Positions 20,918 through 34,455 of a stretch of 64,000 nt of DNA are shown one piece after another. The first letter of the stretch is position 1, and every line of letters begins with the position of its first letter. The position numbers and the translations under genes are program-made. Under the pieces are notes generated by a model, which did no database searches, was not told the origin of the DNA, and was given only the letters and a program-made list of their open reading frames with translations. The stretch comes from Nannobrachium achirus (Eukaryota > Chordata > Actinopteri > Myctophiformes > Myctophidae). The stretch covers positions 17,776,862-17,840,861 of the forward strand of contig OY997650.1 in the NCBI GenBank assembly GCA_963921795.1, given 5' to 3'.

Positions 20918-21889
20918 CAGGACAGGACACAGGACACAATAATGTTGTAGGCTAGTTTGTTTGGTATCGTATCTAAGCAACAGAACGGGGACTATCAACG
21001 ACGGTAAGCGCAAAGGTACAATTATAGCTCAAGTGGTTCTCAAACTTTTTCATATCAACGACCCCCAAATAGATAGGTCTACTTATTAGCCCGCGGACCC
21101 CCATTTGAAAAGACATGCCAGGGACCCCCAAAAGAGACGATTTTTACAGCTATATCACTTGATTCTCAACCATTTTAATTTCAAGGACCCCCAGTTTGAC
21201 ATGCAGGCCCCCATGATTTAATGGTAGCCTATTTCTATCTCTGGGACAGTGGGACCCCAATTTATATTGTAAAATCAATGGTAATTTTACTCTGAGAGTG
21301 TACACATGGAACCAAATGGACCCATTTGTACACTCTCTGAGTTACAGACCCATAAGGGTCCATTTGGTTCCTAACTATCATTTAGCTGGGGACCCCCCAG
21401 GAACTCCTTCAAGGACCACTGGTGTAGCCTGCTCTGAGAAATGTTATTTTCTTTCACTCAGTCATGTCACCTGCAACTCTCCCACCTGTCATGTAAGTGA
21501 CTTCTTTTATATAGGCTAGCACATTTAAAAACAACAACAGTTGTCTCAAAGTGAGAGTGAATGATAGCCATATGCCGCCTGTGTTTAAAAAAAAAAAAAG
21601 GAAAAAAATCTATTCCAGACCCACCAAAGATTTAATTGCAGCAGTTCAATTAAACAGTGCATTCCTAACCCTTACTTTATCTAATAGACCTACTAATAAT
21701 AATTTTCCACCAATTCACTCAACCTGATTCTAGATAAAACACAGTAGCCTATATGGTTGAATTTTATTTCACATCAAAGGTTTTCAACAATATCTTGAAA
21801 GGTCAATATAATTCACCGTTTGTCAGCCTTCTGATTGGTCCCTGAGACTCCCTGACTGGCCAACCAGAAAAATACATTCACTTTTTGCA

Positions 21890-21990
21890 AGCGGGGGTGG
21901 AGTTCTGCAGTCGGAGAAAGTGGGAGCTGTCTTTCACCGGCTGTCCGCACTGCGGAGCACGACCAGGCCGCTCGCGACCATAGCGTTTGC
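21890..21990. promoter_or_regulatory. GC-rich segment in each tandem unit
   Basis: Locally GC- and CpG-rich (CTGTCCGCACTGCGGAGCAC, GGCCGCTCGCGACC) within AT-rich DNA, so a possible promoter or CpG island. It recurs at 25802-25902 and 29714-29814. No transcript start can be shown. Confidence 0.25.
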
Positions 21991-22188
21991 GATCATTGTA
22001 ATGAATAAGCTTCAACAGACTAGTTCACATGGACCTTATCAATGATCTAACTTGTTACGTTTGGGTACATATATTTTAAATGGGCAGAATTACGAAAAGC
22101 CAGCCTATTATGTGAGGAGAACAGATTATAGTTCTCCTCTTCCTACCCAAGATGCAATGCGCGATTTCTATTCTCTCTCTGATCCAGA

Positions 22189-22600
22189 GGATTAAACTAA
22201 TTAAAACATATATTTTCGGGGGAAAATTACTGTTTTGCTATGTAATTACTGTACCTTTTTCTTCCCTTTTTATTAATATCACGTAGATGTGTTTTTTTTG
22301 GTACTTTATATAGCTGTAATGAGGCTATGAAGGAAAAAAAAATCCCATCCACTTCCACTATAAAATAATCTGCAATAGTGATTCTGTCCCACTGGGATTA
22401 AACAAATTAAAACATATATTTTCGGGGAAACCCCCTGTTTTGCAATGTAACTACTGTACCTTTGTCTTCCCTTTTTATTAATATCACCTAGATGTTTTTC
22501 CTTTGGTACTTTAAATTGCAATAATGAGGCTATGAAAAAAAAAAATCCCATTCACTGCCACTATAAAAACAATCTGCCCAGGGTTAATGTCCCATCATAG
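22189..22600. repeat. 206-bp tandem dimer inside the 3.9-kb unit
   Basis: GGATTAAACTAATTAAAACA at 22189 and GGATTAAACAAATTAAAACA at 22395 begin two copies (period 206 bp). Both contain TTATTAATATCAC and ATAATCTGC / CAATCTGC-type sequence. The dimer recurs in copies 2 and 3. Confidence 0.85.
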
Positions 22601-23743
22601 TAACAGGGCAGAATGGGGCGGGATTTGCAAAAGCCTGAATTGACTTTCTCACAATTGGCCCAATTAATTTGGTTTAGATATTTTATGGATTGTGGACCAT
22701 GTCGATTGCACCATGACTGAACATTACCTGTGTGAACTATGTGGTTGAACCTGACAACATGTTGACACTTTTTGCATATTCATCTCATCTTCTTTTTGCA
22801 GCTTGCACCCTATGTCTAACCTCATGTACTGTACCGGATGGATATGCTATGTGTATCTGTATATATATTTTATTTGGTTTTTCCCCTTTCTCCCGCTGTC
22901 CCCTGTCATTTTCTTTCTATTTCTGGATATAACAAAAACTATGGAACTTGCACAAAAACAAATTGCACCCACTTGCTTCACCTTCTGTGAGTAACGGTAA
23001 TTCTAATTCTGTGAATGTTCAGTATGTGTATGTGTTTGCTCACAGTAAGGTGCTCATTACACATTTGTTTGATAGGAAATATTAATGTATTACCATCTCT
23101 CTAGAGAAATTAAATAATGTCTCAAGGAGAGGAAGGCTACCTTCACTAAGGGAGATATGGAAGCAGTTCAACATTAAAGAAATTAGCTTGGAGGCATCAT
23201 CGGGAATAACATGCATAACAAGAAAAGTGTGCTCCTCAGAGCACAGGTCTCCGCCAGGCCGGGTTGCCTATACCAGGGCCTGCAAACTTCATAGCCACTT
23301 GGAAAGGGATCTGAAAAAACAAACGTATATTGATGATCATATGACCCTAGAGAAAGTGTATCGATTAGTGTGAGACAAAATCAGTAGGAGTAGTAGTCTA
23401 CTGTAGAAAACACACTATGGCAGAAAATATAATTGGCACAAATAGGACCTATAAGTTGCGTCATGATCAAAGGAATCCAGGGGGGAAAATGGCTAAGGTT
23501 GAAGACATCTACTGTAGGCCAAGACGTAGTGTAGCCACAATAAGGAGATTTGAAACATTTGGGATGGAGGTTCTTCCTTGGCTTAGCGAGAATGTGCGTG
23601 CAAAGTTTCCCAGCAATTGCTGGGACACAAACTTTGGAAGCAATCATAACCAATTGGACTGTAAATATAATAAACGTGTCAGATATATGACGTCTTGATC
23701 ACATGACTACAGAGATAATGTATAATGTCTCTCTTTCTTACAG

Positions 23744-23786
23744 GGGCAAAAACATAGTCTCGGCCACACCGGCCTGGAAGAGACAA
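23744..23786 (+). other. candidate 43-nt exon, unit copy 1 (repeated at +3912 and +7824)
   Basis: The acceptor CTCTTTCTTACAG and the donor CAA|GTAAGA are both near consensus and bracket 43 nt. The segment is part of an 87-codon open frame (23703-23966) containing GKNIVSATPAWKRQ. I do not recognise the peptide. Identical segments are at 27656-27698 and 31568-31610. It could belong to a noncoding transcript or be chance. Confidence 0.25.
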
Positions 23787-24829
23787 GTAAGAATGGAGAT
23801 ACAAGGGCATAATGTTAAGATGGACAGAGAAGACAGGAAGCAACAGGGCCTTTTCTCACTCAATGTGCCCTCCGCAGGTGATTTGAACAATTTATACTGC
23901 TATTTTGATATGAGACACCGTGACGAAGACAGTGACAATGTTGTTGTCACTGATAGCGATAACTGAAAATGAGGTTGGCACCAGGGTGTGATGGCTTGAG
24001 GCGAGGGTAGCCTGCAGTTTTCCAATTTAAATCTGTTCTCACCAGACTTTTCCAGCACCTTAATGAACACGCCATGCCCATCACATAAGGCGCTGTCCTC
24101 CCACCAATAGTATTACTCATCTAGACAAATGAGATGCAGGTAGGTACATGACTCAACCTGCTCCCTATACCGATACTAGAGATACTGAATACATGGCCTT
24201 GGTTGCTCCAACGCAGGAGAGCTGTCATTTCTTTCACCTTTAAAATCTGATTACCTGATGTAAGGAGGACAGTGTTTTTTACAGTGATGGAAAAAGTACT
24301 CAAATATTTACCTAAGTAAAAGTACTGCAGTGTAGAAATACTCTGTTAGGGTACGGTCACACCGCACCTTTATTCTACCTATGAGGGCTCAGAAGGGCTC
24401 ACTCCACCTTTGTCCTCCCGTAGTCAACTGGAATCAGGACATGGTAGAGACTTTCAAATAGGCACTTTCTTTGACAGCAGAGTATTGCTAACCAGGCCTG
24501 GCATTTTGTCATATTAGGGGCAAGGCCACTTGGCCTTTGGAGTTGGAGTGGACAAAGTCCAAATGCCAGGGCAGGAAGGCCATCAAATAAAACAAGATTT
24601 TAGTCCAAATAGATAAATGATGGTATTTACAATATGATCCATGCTCAGCCCTGCACCAATCAAAGTCACTAAAAGACGGGGACTCTGGGGAGTTAAGATT
24701 TCAGAATCTCAACAAAAGACACTTGTGTCTACTGTCTACATATTGACAAGAAAGAGACAGAGCACAAAGTGCTACAGTCAGCTGGGGCATTAAGGCCACT
24801 GTGGCCTCAGGTCATGCCATTGGTTTGGA

Positions 24830-27800
24830 CAGGACAGGACACAGGACACAATAATGTTGTAGGCTAGTTTGTTTGGTATCGTATCTAAGCAACAGAACGG
24901 GGACTATCAACGACGGTAAGCGCAAAGGTACAATTATAGCTCAAGTGGTTCTCAAACTTTTTCATATCAACGACCCCCAAATAGATAGGTCTACTTATTA
25001 GCCCGCGGACCCCCATTTGAAAAGACATGCCAGGGACCCCCAAAAGAGACGATTTTTACAGCTATATCACTTGATTCTCAACCATTTTAATTTCAAGGAC
25101 CCCCAGTTTGACATGCAGGCCCCCATGATTTAATGGTAGCCTATTTCTATCTCTGGGACAGTGGGACCCCAATTTATATTGTAAAATCAATGGTAATTTT
25201 ACTCTGAGAGTGTACACATGGAACCAAATGGACCCATTTGTACACTCTCTGAGTTACAGACCCATAAGGGTCCATTTGGTTCCTAACTATCATTTAGCTG
25301 GGGACCCCCCAGGAACTCCTTCAAGGACCACTGGTGTAGCCTGCTCTGAGAAATGTTATTTTCTTTCACTCAGTCATGTCACCTGCAACTCTCCCACCTG
25401 TCATGTAAGTGACTTCTTTTATATAGGCTAGCACATTTAAAAACAACAACAGTTGTCTCAAAGTGAGAGTGAATGATAGCCATATGCCGCCTGTGTTTAA
25501 AAAAAAAAAAAGGAAAAAAATCTATTCCAGACCCACCAAAGATTTAATTGCAGCAGTTCAATTAAACAGTGCATTCCTAACCCTTACTTTATCTAATAGA
25601 CCTACTAATAATAATTTTCCACCAATTCACTCAACCTGATTCTAGATAAAACACAGTAGCCTATATGGTTGAATTTTATTTCACATCAAAGGTTTTCAAC
25701 AATATCTTGAAAGGTCAATATAATTCACCGTTTGTCAGCCTTCTGATTGGTCCCTGAGACTCCCTGACTGGCCAACCAGAAAAATACATTCACTTTTTGC
25801 AAGCGGGGGTGGAGTTCTGCAGTCGGAGAAAGTGGGAGCTGTCTTTCACCGGCTGTCCGCACTGCGGAGCACGACCAGGCCGCTCGCGACCATAGCGTTT
25901 GCGATCATTGTAATGAATAAGCTTCAACAGACTAGTTCACATGGACCTTATCAATGATCTAACTTGTTACGTTTGGGTACATATATTTTAAATGGGCAGA
26001 ATTACGAAAAGCCAGCCTATTATGTGAGGAGAACAGATTATAGTTCTCCTCTTCCTACCCAAGATGCAATGCGCGATTTCTATTCTCTCTCTGATCCAGA
26101 GGATTAAACTAATTAAAACATATATTTTCGGGGGAAAATTACTGTTTTGCTATGTAATTACTGTACCTTTTTCTTCCCTTTTTATTAATATCACGTAGAT
26201 GTGTTTTTTTTGGTACTTTATATAGCTGTAATGAGGCTATGAAGGAAAAAAAAATCCCATCCACTTCCACTATAAAATAATCTGCAATAGTGATTCTGTC
26301 CCACTGGGATTAAACAAATTAAAACATATATTTTCGGGGAAACCCCCTGTTTTGCAATGTAACTACTGTACCTTTGTCTTCCCTTTTTATTAATATCACC
26401 TAGATGTTTTTCCTTTGGTACTTTAAATTGCAATAATGAGGCTATGAAAAAAAAAAATCCCATTCACTGCCACTATAAAAACAATCTGCCCAGGGTTAAT
26501 GTCCCATCATAGTAACAGGGCAGAATGGGGCGGGATTTGCAAAAGCCTGAATTGACTTTCTCACAATTGGCCCAATTAATTTGGTTTAGATATTTTATGG
26601 ATTGTGGACCATGTCGATTGCACCATGACTGAACATTACCTGTGTGAACTATGTGGTTGAACCTGACAACATGTTGACACTTTTTGCATATTCATCTCAT
26701 CTTCTTTTTGCAGCTTGCACCCTATGTCTAACCTCATGTACTGTACCGGATGGATATGCTATGTGTATCTGTATATATATTTTATTTGGTTTTTCCCCTT
26801 TCTCCCGCTGTCCCCTGTCATTTTCTTTCTATTTCTGGATATAACAAAAACTATGGAACTTGCACAAAAACAAATTGCACCCACTTGCTTCACCTTCTGT
26901 GAGTAACGGTAATTCTAATTCTGTGAATGTTCAGTATGTGTATGTGTTTGCTCACAGTAAGGTGCTCATTACACATTTGTTTGATAGGAAATATTAATGT
27001 ATTACCATCTCTCTAGAGAAATTAAATAATGTCTCAAGGAGAGGAAGGCTACCTTCACTAAGGGAGATATGGAAGCAGTTCAACATTAAAGAAATTAGCT
27101 TGGAGGCATCATCGGGAATAACATGCATAACAAGAAAAGTGTGCTCCTCAGAGCACAGGTCTCCGCCAGGCCGGGTTGCCTATACCAGGGCCTGCAAACT
27201 TCATAGCCACTTGGAAAGGGATCTGAAAAAACAAACGTATATTGATGATCATATGACCCTAGAGAAAGTGTATCGATTAGTGTGAGACAAAATCAGTAGG
27301 AGTAGTAGTCTACTGTAGAAAACACACTATGGCAGAAAATATAATTGGCACAAATAGGACCTATAAGTTGCGTCATGATCAAAGGAATCCAGGGGGGAAA
27401 ATGGCTAAGGTTGAAGACATCTACTGTAGGCCAAGACGTAGTGTAGCCACAATAAGGAGATTTGAAACATTTGGGATGGAGGTTCTTCCTTGGCTTAGCG
27501 AGAATGTGCGTGCAAAGTTTCCCAGCAATTGCTGGGACACAAACTTTGGAAGCAATCATAACCAATTGGACTGTAAATATAATAAACGTGTCAGATATAT
27601 GACGTCTTGATCACATGACTACAGAGATAATGTATAATGTCTCTCTTTCTTACAGGGGCAAAAACATAGTCTCGGCCACACCGGCCTGGAAGAGACAAGT
27701 AAGAATGGAGATACAAGGGCATAATGTTAAGATGGACAGAGAAGACAGGAAGCAACAGGGCCTTTTCTCACTCAATGTGCCCTCCGCAGGTGATTTGAAC

Positions 27801-28741
27801 AATTTATACTGCTATTTTGATATGAGACACCGTGACGAAGACAGTGACAATGTTGTTGTCACTGATAGCGATAACTGAAAATGAGGTTGGCACCAGGGTG
27901 TGATGGCTTGAGGCGAGGGTAGCCTGCAGTTTTCCAATTTAAATCTGTTCTCACCAGACTTTTCCAGCACCTTAATGAACACGCCATGCCCATCACATAA
28001 GGCGCTGTCCTCCCACCAATAGTATTACTCATCTAGACAAATGAGATGCAGGTAGGTACATGACTCAACCTGCTCCCTATACCGATACTAGAGATACTGA
28101 ATACATGGCCTTGGTTGCTCCAACGCAGGAGAGCTGTCATTTCTTTCACCTTTAAAATCTGATTACCTGATGTAAGGAGGACAGTGTTTTTTACAGTGAT
28201 GGAAAAAGTACTCAAATATTTACCTAAGTAAAAGTACTGCAGTGTAGAAATACTCTGTTAGGGTACGGTCACACCGCACCTTTATTCTACCTATGAGGGC
28301 TCAGAAGGGCTCACTCCACCTTTGTCCTCCCGTAGTCAACTGGAATCAGGACATGGTAGAGACTTTCAAATAGGCACTTTCTTTGACAGCAGAGTATTGC
28401 TAACCAGGCCTGGCATTTTGTCATATTAGGGGCAAGGCCACTTGGCCTTTGGAGTTGGAGTGGACAAAGTCCAAATGCCAGGGCAGGAAGGCCATCAAAT
28501 AAAACAAGATTTTAGTCCAAATAGATAAATGATGGTATTTACAATATGATCCATGCTCAGCCCTGCACCAATCAAAGTCACTAAAAGACGGGGACTCTGG
28601 GGAGTTAAGATTTCAGAATCTCAACAAAAGACACTTGTGTCTACTGTCTACATATTGACAAGAAAGAGACAGAGCACAAAGTGCTACAGTCAGCTGGGGC
28701 ATTAAGGCCACTGTGGCCTCAGGTCATGCCATTGGTTTGGA
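24830..28741. repeat. 3912-bp tandem unit, copy 2
   Basis: Head-to-tail duplicate of 20918-24829. I noticed no substitutions, and all open frames are identical. Confidence 0.97.
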
Positions 28742-31700
28742 CAGGACAGGACACAGGACACAATAATGTTGTAGGCTAGTTTGTTTGGTATCGTATCTAA
28801 GCAACAGAACGGGGACTATCAACGACGGTAAGCGCAAAGGTACAATTATAGCTCAAGTGGTTCTCAAACTTTTTCATATCAACGACCCCCAAATAGATAG
28901 GTCTACTTATTAGCCCGCGGACCCCCATTTGAAAAGACATGCCAGGGACCCCCAAAAGAGACGATTTTTACAGCTATATCACTTGATTCTCAACCATTTT
29001 AATTTCAAGGACCCCCAGTTTGACATGCAGGCCCCCATGATTTAATGGTAGCCTATTTCTATCTCTGGGACAGTGGGACCCCAATTTATATTGTAAAATC
29101 AATGGTAATTTTACTCTGAGAGTGTACACATGGAACCAAATGGACCCATTTGTACACTCTCTGAGTTACAGACCCATAAGGGTCCATTTGGTTCCTAACT
29201 ATCATTTAGCTGGGGACCCCCCAGGAACTCCTTCAAGGACCACTGGTGTAGCCTGCTCTGAGAAATGTTATTTTCTTTCACTCAGTCATGTCACCTGCAA
29301 CTCTCCCACCTGTCATGTAAGTGACTTCTTTTATATAGGCTAGCACATTTAAAAACAACAACAGTTGTCTCAAAGTGAGAGTGAATGATAGCCATATGCC
29401 GCCTGTGTTTAAAAAAAAAAAAAGGAAAAAAATCTATTCCAGACCCACCAAAGATTTAATTGCAGCAGTTCAATTAAACAGTGCATTCCTAACCCTTACT
29501 TTATCTAATAGACCTACTAATAATAATTTTCCACCAATTCACTCAACCTGATTCTAGATAAAACACAGTAGCCTATATGGTTGAATTTTATTTCACATCA
29601 AAGGTTTTCAACAATATCTTGAAAGGTCAATATAATTCACCGTTTGTCAGCCTTCTGATTGGTCCCTGAGACTCCCTGACTGGCCAACCAGAAAAATACA
29701 TTCACTTTTTGCAAGCGGGGGTGGAGTTCTGCAGTCGGAGAAAGTGGGAGCTGTCTTTCACCGGCTGTCCGCACTGCGGAGCACGACCAGGCCGCTCGCG
29801 ACCATAGCGTTTGCGATCATTGTAATGAATAAGCTTCAACAGACTAGTTCACATGGACCTTATCAATGATCTAACTTGTTACGTTTGGGTACATATATTT
29901 TAAATGGGCAGAATTACGAAAAGCCAGCCTATTATGTGAGGAGAACAGATTATAGTTCTCCTCTTCCTACCCAAGATGCAATGCGCGATTTCTATTCTCT
30001 CTCTGATCCAGAGGATTAAACTAATTAAAACATATATTTTCGGGGGAAAATTACTGTTTTGCTATGTAATTACTGTACCTTTTTCTTCCCTTTTTATTAA
30101 TATCACGTAGATGTGTTTTTTTTGGTACTTTATATAGCTGTAATGAGGCTATGAAGGAAAAAAAAATCCCATCCACTTCCACTATAAAATAATCTGCAAT
30201 AGTGATTCTGTCCCACTGGGATTAAACAAATTAAAACATATATTTTCGGGGAAACCCCCTGTTTTGCAATGTAACTACTGTACCTTTGTCTTCCCTTTTT
30301 ATTAATATCACCTAGATGTTTTTCCTTTGGTACTTTAAATTGCAATAATGAGGCTATGAAAAAAAAAAATCCCATTCACTGCCACTATAAAAACAATCTG
30401 CCCAGGGTTAATGTCCCATCATAGTAACAGGGCAGAATGGGGCGGGATTTGCAAAAGCCTGAATTGACTTTCTCACAATTGGCCCAATTAATTTGGTTTA
30501 GATATTTTATGGATTGTGGACCATGTCGATTGCACCATGACTGAACATTACCTGTGTGAACTATGTGGTTGAACCTGACAACATGTTGACACTTTTTGCA
30601 TATTCATCTCATCTTCTTTTTGCAGCTTGCACCCTATGTCTAACCTCATGTACTGTACCGGATGGATATGCTATGTGTATCTGTATATATATTTTATTTG
30701 GTTTTTCCCCTTTCTCCCGCTGTCCCCTGTCATTTTCTTTCTATTTCTGGATATAACAAAAACTATGGAACTTGCACAAAAACAAATTGCACCCACTTGC
30801 TTCACCTTCTGTGAGTAACGGTAATTCTAATTCTGTGAATGTTCAGTATGTGTATGTGTTTGCTCACAGTAAGGTGCTCATTACACATTTGTTTGATAGG
30901 AAATATTAATGTATTACCATCTCTCTAGAGAAATTAAATAATGTCTCAAGGAGAGGAAGGCTACCTTCACTAAGGGAGATATGGAAGCAGTTCAACATTA
31001 AAGAAATTAGCTTGGAGGCATCATCGGGAATAACATGCATAACAAGAAAAGTGTGCTCCTCAGAGCACAGGTCTCCGCCAGGCCGGGTTGCCTATACCAG
31101 GGCCTGCAAACTTCATAGCCACTTGGAAAGGGATCTGAAAAAACAAACGTATATTGATGATCATATGACCCTAGAGAAAGTGTATCGATTAGTGTGAGAC
31201 AAAATCAGTAGGAGTAGTAGTCTACTGTAGAAAACACACTATGGCAGAAAATATAATTGGCACAAATAGGACCTATAAGTTGCGTCATGATCAAAGGAAT
31301 CCAGGGGGGAAAATGGCTAAGGTTGAAGACATCTACTGTAGGCCAAGACGTAGTGTAGCCACAATAAGGAGATTTGAAACATTTGGGATGGAGGTTCTTC
31401 CTTGGCTTAGCGAGAATGTGCGTGCAAAGTTTCCCAGCAATTGCTGGGACACAAACTTTGGAAGCAATCATAACCAATTGGACTGTAAATATAATAAACG
31501 TGTCAGATATATGACGTCTTGATCACATGACTACAGAGATAATGTATAATGTCTCTCTTTCTTACAGGGGCAAAAACATAGTCTCGGCCACACCGGCCTG
31601 GAAGAGACAAGTAAGAATGGAGATACAAGGGCATAATGTTAAGATGGACAGAGAAGACAGGAAGCAACAGGGCCTTTTCTCACTCAATGTGCCCTCCGCA

Positions 31701-32651
31701 GGTGATTTGAACAATTTATACTGCTATTTTGATATGAGACACCGTGACGAAGACAGTGACAATGTTGTTGTCACTGATAGCGATAACTGAAAATGAGGTT
31801 GGCACCAGGGTGTGATGGCTTGAGGCGAGGGTAGCCTGCAGTTTTCCAATTTAAATCTGTTCTCACCAGACTTTTCCAGCACCTTAATGAACACGCCATG
31901 CCCATCACATAAGGCGCTGTCCTCCCACCAATAGTATTACTCATCTAGACAAATGAGATGCAGGTAGGTACATGACTCAACCTGCTCCCTATACCGATAC
32001 TAGAGATACTGAATACATGGCCTTGGTTGCTCCAACGCAGGAGAGCTGTCATTTCTTTCACCTTTAAAATCTGATTACCTGATGTAAGGAGGACAGTGTT
32101 TTTTACAGTGATGGAAAAAGTACTCAAATATTTACCTAAGTAAAAGTACTGCAGTGTAGAAATACTCTGTTAGGGTACGGTCACACCGCACCTTTATTCT
32201 ACCTATGAGGGCTCAGAAGGGCTCACTCCACCTTTGTCCTCCCGTAGTCAACTGGAATCAGGACATGGTAGAGACTTTCAAATAGGCACTTTCTTTGACA
32301 GCAGAGTATTGCTAACCAGGCCTGGCATTTTGTCATATTAGGGGCAAGGCCACTTGGCCTTTGGAGTTGGAGTGGACAAAGTCCAAATGCCAGGGCAGGA
32401 AGGCCATCAAATAAAACAAGATTTTAGTCCAAATAGATAAATGATGGTATTTACAATATGATCCATGCTCAGCCCTGCACCAATCAAAGTCACTAAAAGA
32501 CGGGGACTCTGGGGAGTTAAGATTTCAGAATCTCAACAAAAGACACTTGTGTCTACTGTCTACATATTGACAAGAAAGAGACAGAGCACAAAGTGCTACA
32601 GTCAGCTGGGGCATTAAGGCCACTGTGGCCTCAGGTCATGCCATTGGTTTG
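28742..32651. repeat. 3912-bp tandem unit, copy 3 (lacks last 2 bp)
   Basis: Third head-to-tail copy. Homology stops at GCCATTGGTTTG, after which unique sequence (ATGGGCACAAGG) begins. Confidence 0.97.
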
Positions 32652-34359
32652 ATGGGCACAAGGCCAATCTGAGGGGCAACGGCGGTCATGGCCTAGGCTA
32701 ATTCCTGCCCTGCTGCTAACACAACATATCTTCAAAAAGACATCACAAACAACGCATAAGAAGGCTTAATGATTGCAGCAGAACACGTTTTCCTGGTAAT
32801 ATCATGCAAACGGACACACAAAGGTATATAAATCTACATTTGACTGCCATCATTGAATCAAATGTAGATTTATATGTTATGGCATGATTTGTTTTACTTT
32901 CCTGTAGCCAATATATTTTTTTTTTCATTCTCTCAGAGAAACTCTTAATTCATGGTCTCTTTGAAATTAAATTTAAATATTACCACGAATGACTGCTCCT
33001 CGTGTAGCATTGAGAGTTATCTTCATAGACCATCCCAGCCTCATATGTGACACAATCTTATCAACTCAACAATTGATCTACTCCAAGGTGGAGTACAAAG
33101 ATAAACAAAGCTCAAATCATCACGCCAGGATTTTCCATAGAGGGATGAATAGAGGGATAACCCAAAAGGCTGCAGTTGTGCAACACATTAGAAGGATTAT
33201 TTAGCAGTGCATTGATATGATGGAAGATTAATCAAAAATATGTGTAAGCTATTTTTATTCATTATTATTTTATTTTGATTTGAAGTCTTAGAAGTTTTAA
33301 TGAGGGTGTTTGTTGAAAAAGAAAGTGTGGTAATGAGGGGGCGACAAGACACACTAATCCTTTTAGCAGTCTAGTTTACAGGGGCTGGATAGTGTTCAGC
33401 ATAGAGAACAGTGTGAGATACCAAGCAGGCCACAGGCCAAACTTCTGGTTCATTAAATGACTGGATAAAACTAGTTGGAGCAGACAAAGTTTCACAAATT
33501 GATCGTGCAAGGCATTTCTTCCAGTAGTCAATGACTGGAGCTACAGAGGTTAGCTTAGAAGTTTGTTTTGCGATAATCCCTCACTATTCCATGCGCAATT
33601 AATTGAAAGGCAATGAATTGAATAAATTATGTTAGTTTGGATCCCTGCTGAGGTAACTTTCAGCCTTGGAAAACCCCTGCAATAACAGCAATAACATTGT
33701 TGAGACAGTACCTCAACAAGGTCAAATCAATTATTGATCAACTCTCTTCCATCAATAATTAATACATGCAGCACAACTTCTGGTTCCATGTTTAAAGGCC
33801 TAAACCACACCAGGCATTTCTCTTTTCTCTTCTCTTTTTTTAGTTTCCAAACTAAAAAGTTTGGGAACTACTGCTCAGGTTGAGGTCTTGAGGATTAGCT
33901 CTAACATGTGTTATTTGTGGGTAAACAGCTTTTTCTTGTCTTTGCAAAATCTGAAAGACTTAAAGCCCTTTGCTTATGGACTCTTTGTATTGTGTTTTAA
34001 TTGCCCCCATAGGCAAATGTACAATTGCACTCGACTAGAAGTCTCCCACCATCAAACCATGGACAGTATGGCAATGTTCCATAGTTATGGTAGCATCCAT
34101 CGGTAACATACTGATAGCTTAGTATGTTGTGATGTTATGTTACTTTGGTGTTGAACTGGGGTACAAGCTTGTTGAATGTGTAATGAACTGTGTACTGTAT
34201 AGTATCAAGGTCACATATATTTTAATGGGCTCATTAATATTGATCTACTGTAAATCTCTGGTGAAAAGAGATTTACGCGGATCTCGGCTGATATAGTAAA
34301 CTATATCTGCCAGTTTTCATTATTATCATAGAAGGAGAGGCAAATTCCTTGTGTGTTTT

Positions 34360-34363
<4 letters not shown>
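32652..34363. other. AT-rich DNA right of the triplication
   Basis: No gene or named transposon recognised. One perfect inverted repeat lies at 32827-32884. The remainder looks unique. Confidence 0.5.
32827..32884. repeat. 17-bp-arm perfect hairpin
   Basis: TATAAATCTACATTTGA and TCAAATGTAGATTTATA are exact complements around a 24-nt loop. It is 175 bp from the end of the tandem triplication. Confidence 0.85.

Positions 34364-34454
<91 letters not shown>
34364..34454. repeat. (CA)n microsatellite
   Basis: About 45 CA units with one AG interruption near 34415. Confidence 0.97.

Positions 34455-34455
<1 letters not shown>

Larger units (their letters stand above)
20918..24829. repeat. 3912-bp tandem unit, copy 1
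   Basis: It starts at CAGGACAGGACACAGGACAC and ends at GCCATTGGTTTGGA, where copy 2 begins. The offset to copies 2 and 3 is exactly 3912 bp for every landmark checked. It contains hAT-like fragments (GACCCCC blocks near 21060-21130), a GC-rich block, an internal dimer, part of the 3898-4990 dispersed family and an AAGTACTCAA fragment near 24295. No confident gene. Confidence 0.97.

Noticed and set aside
23188-23373. 61-codon open frame repeated in all three 3.9-kb units
   Set aside because: It overlaps sequence shared with the dispersed family at 3898-4990 and has no domain; repeated only because the unit is.
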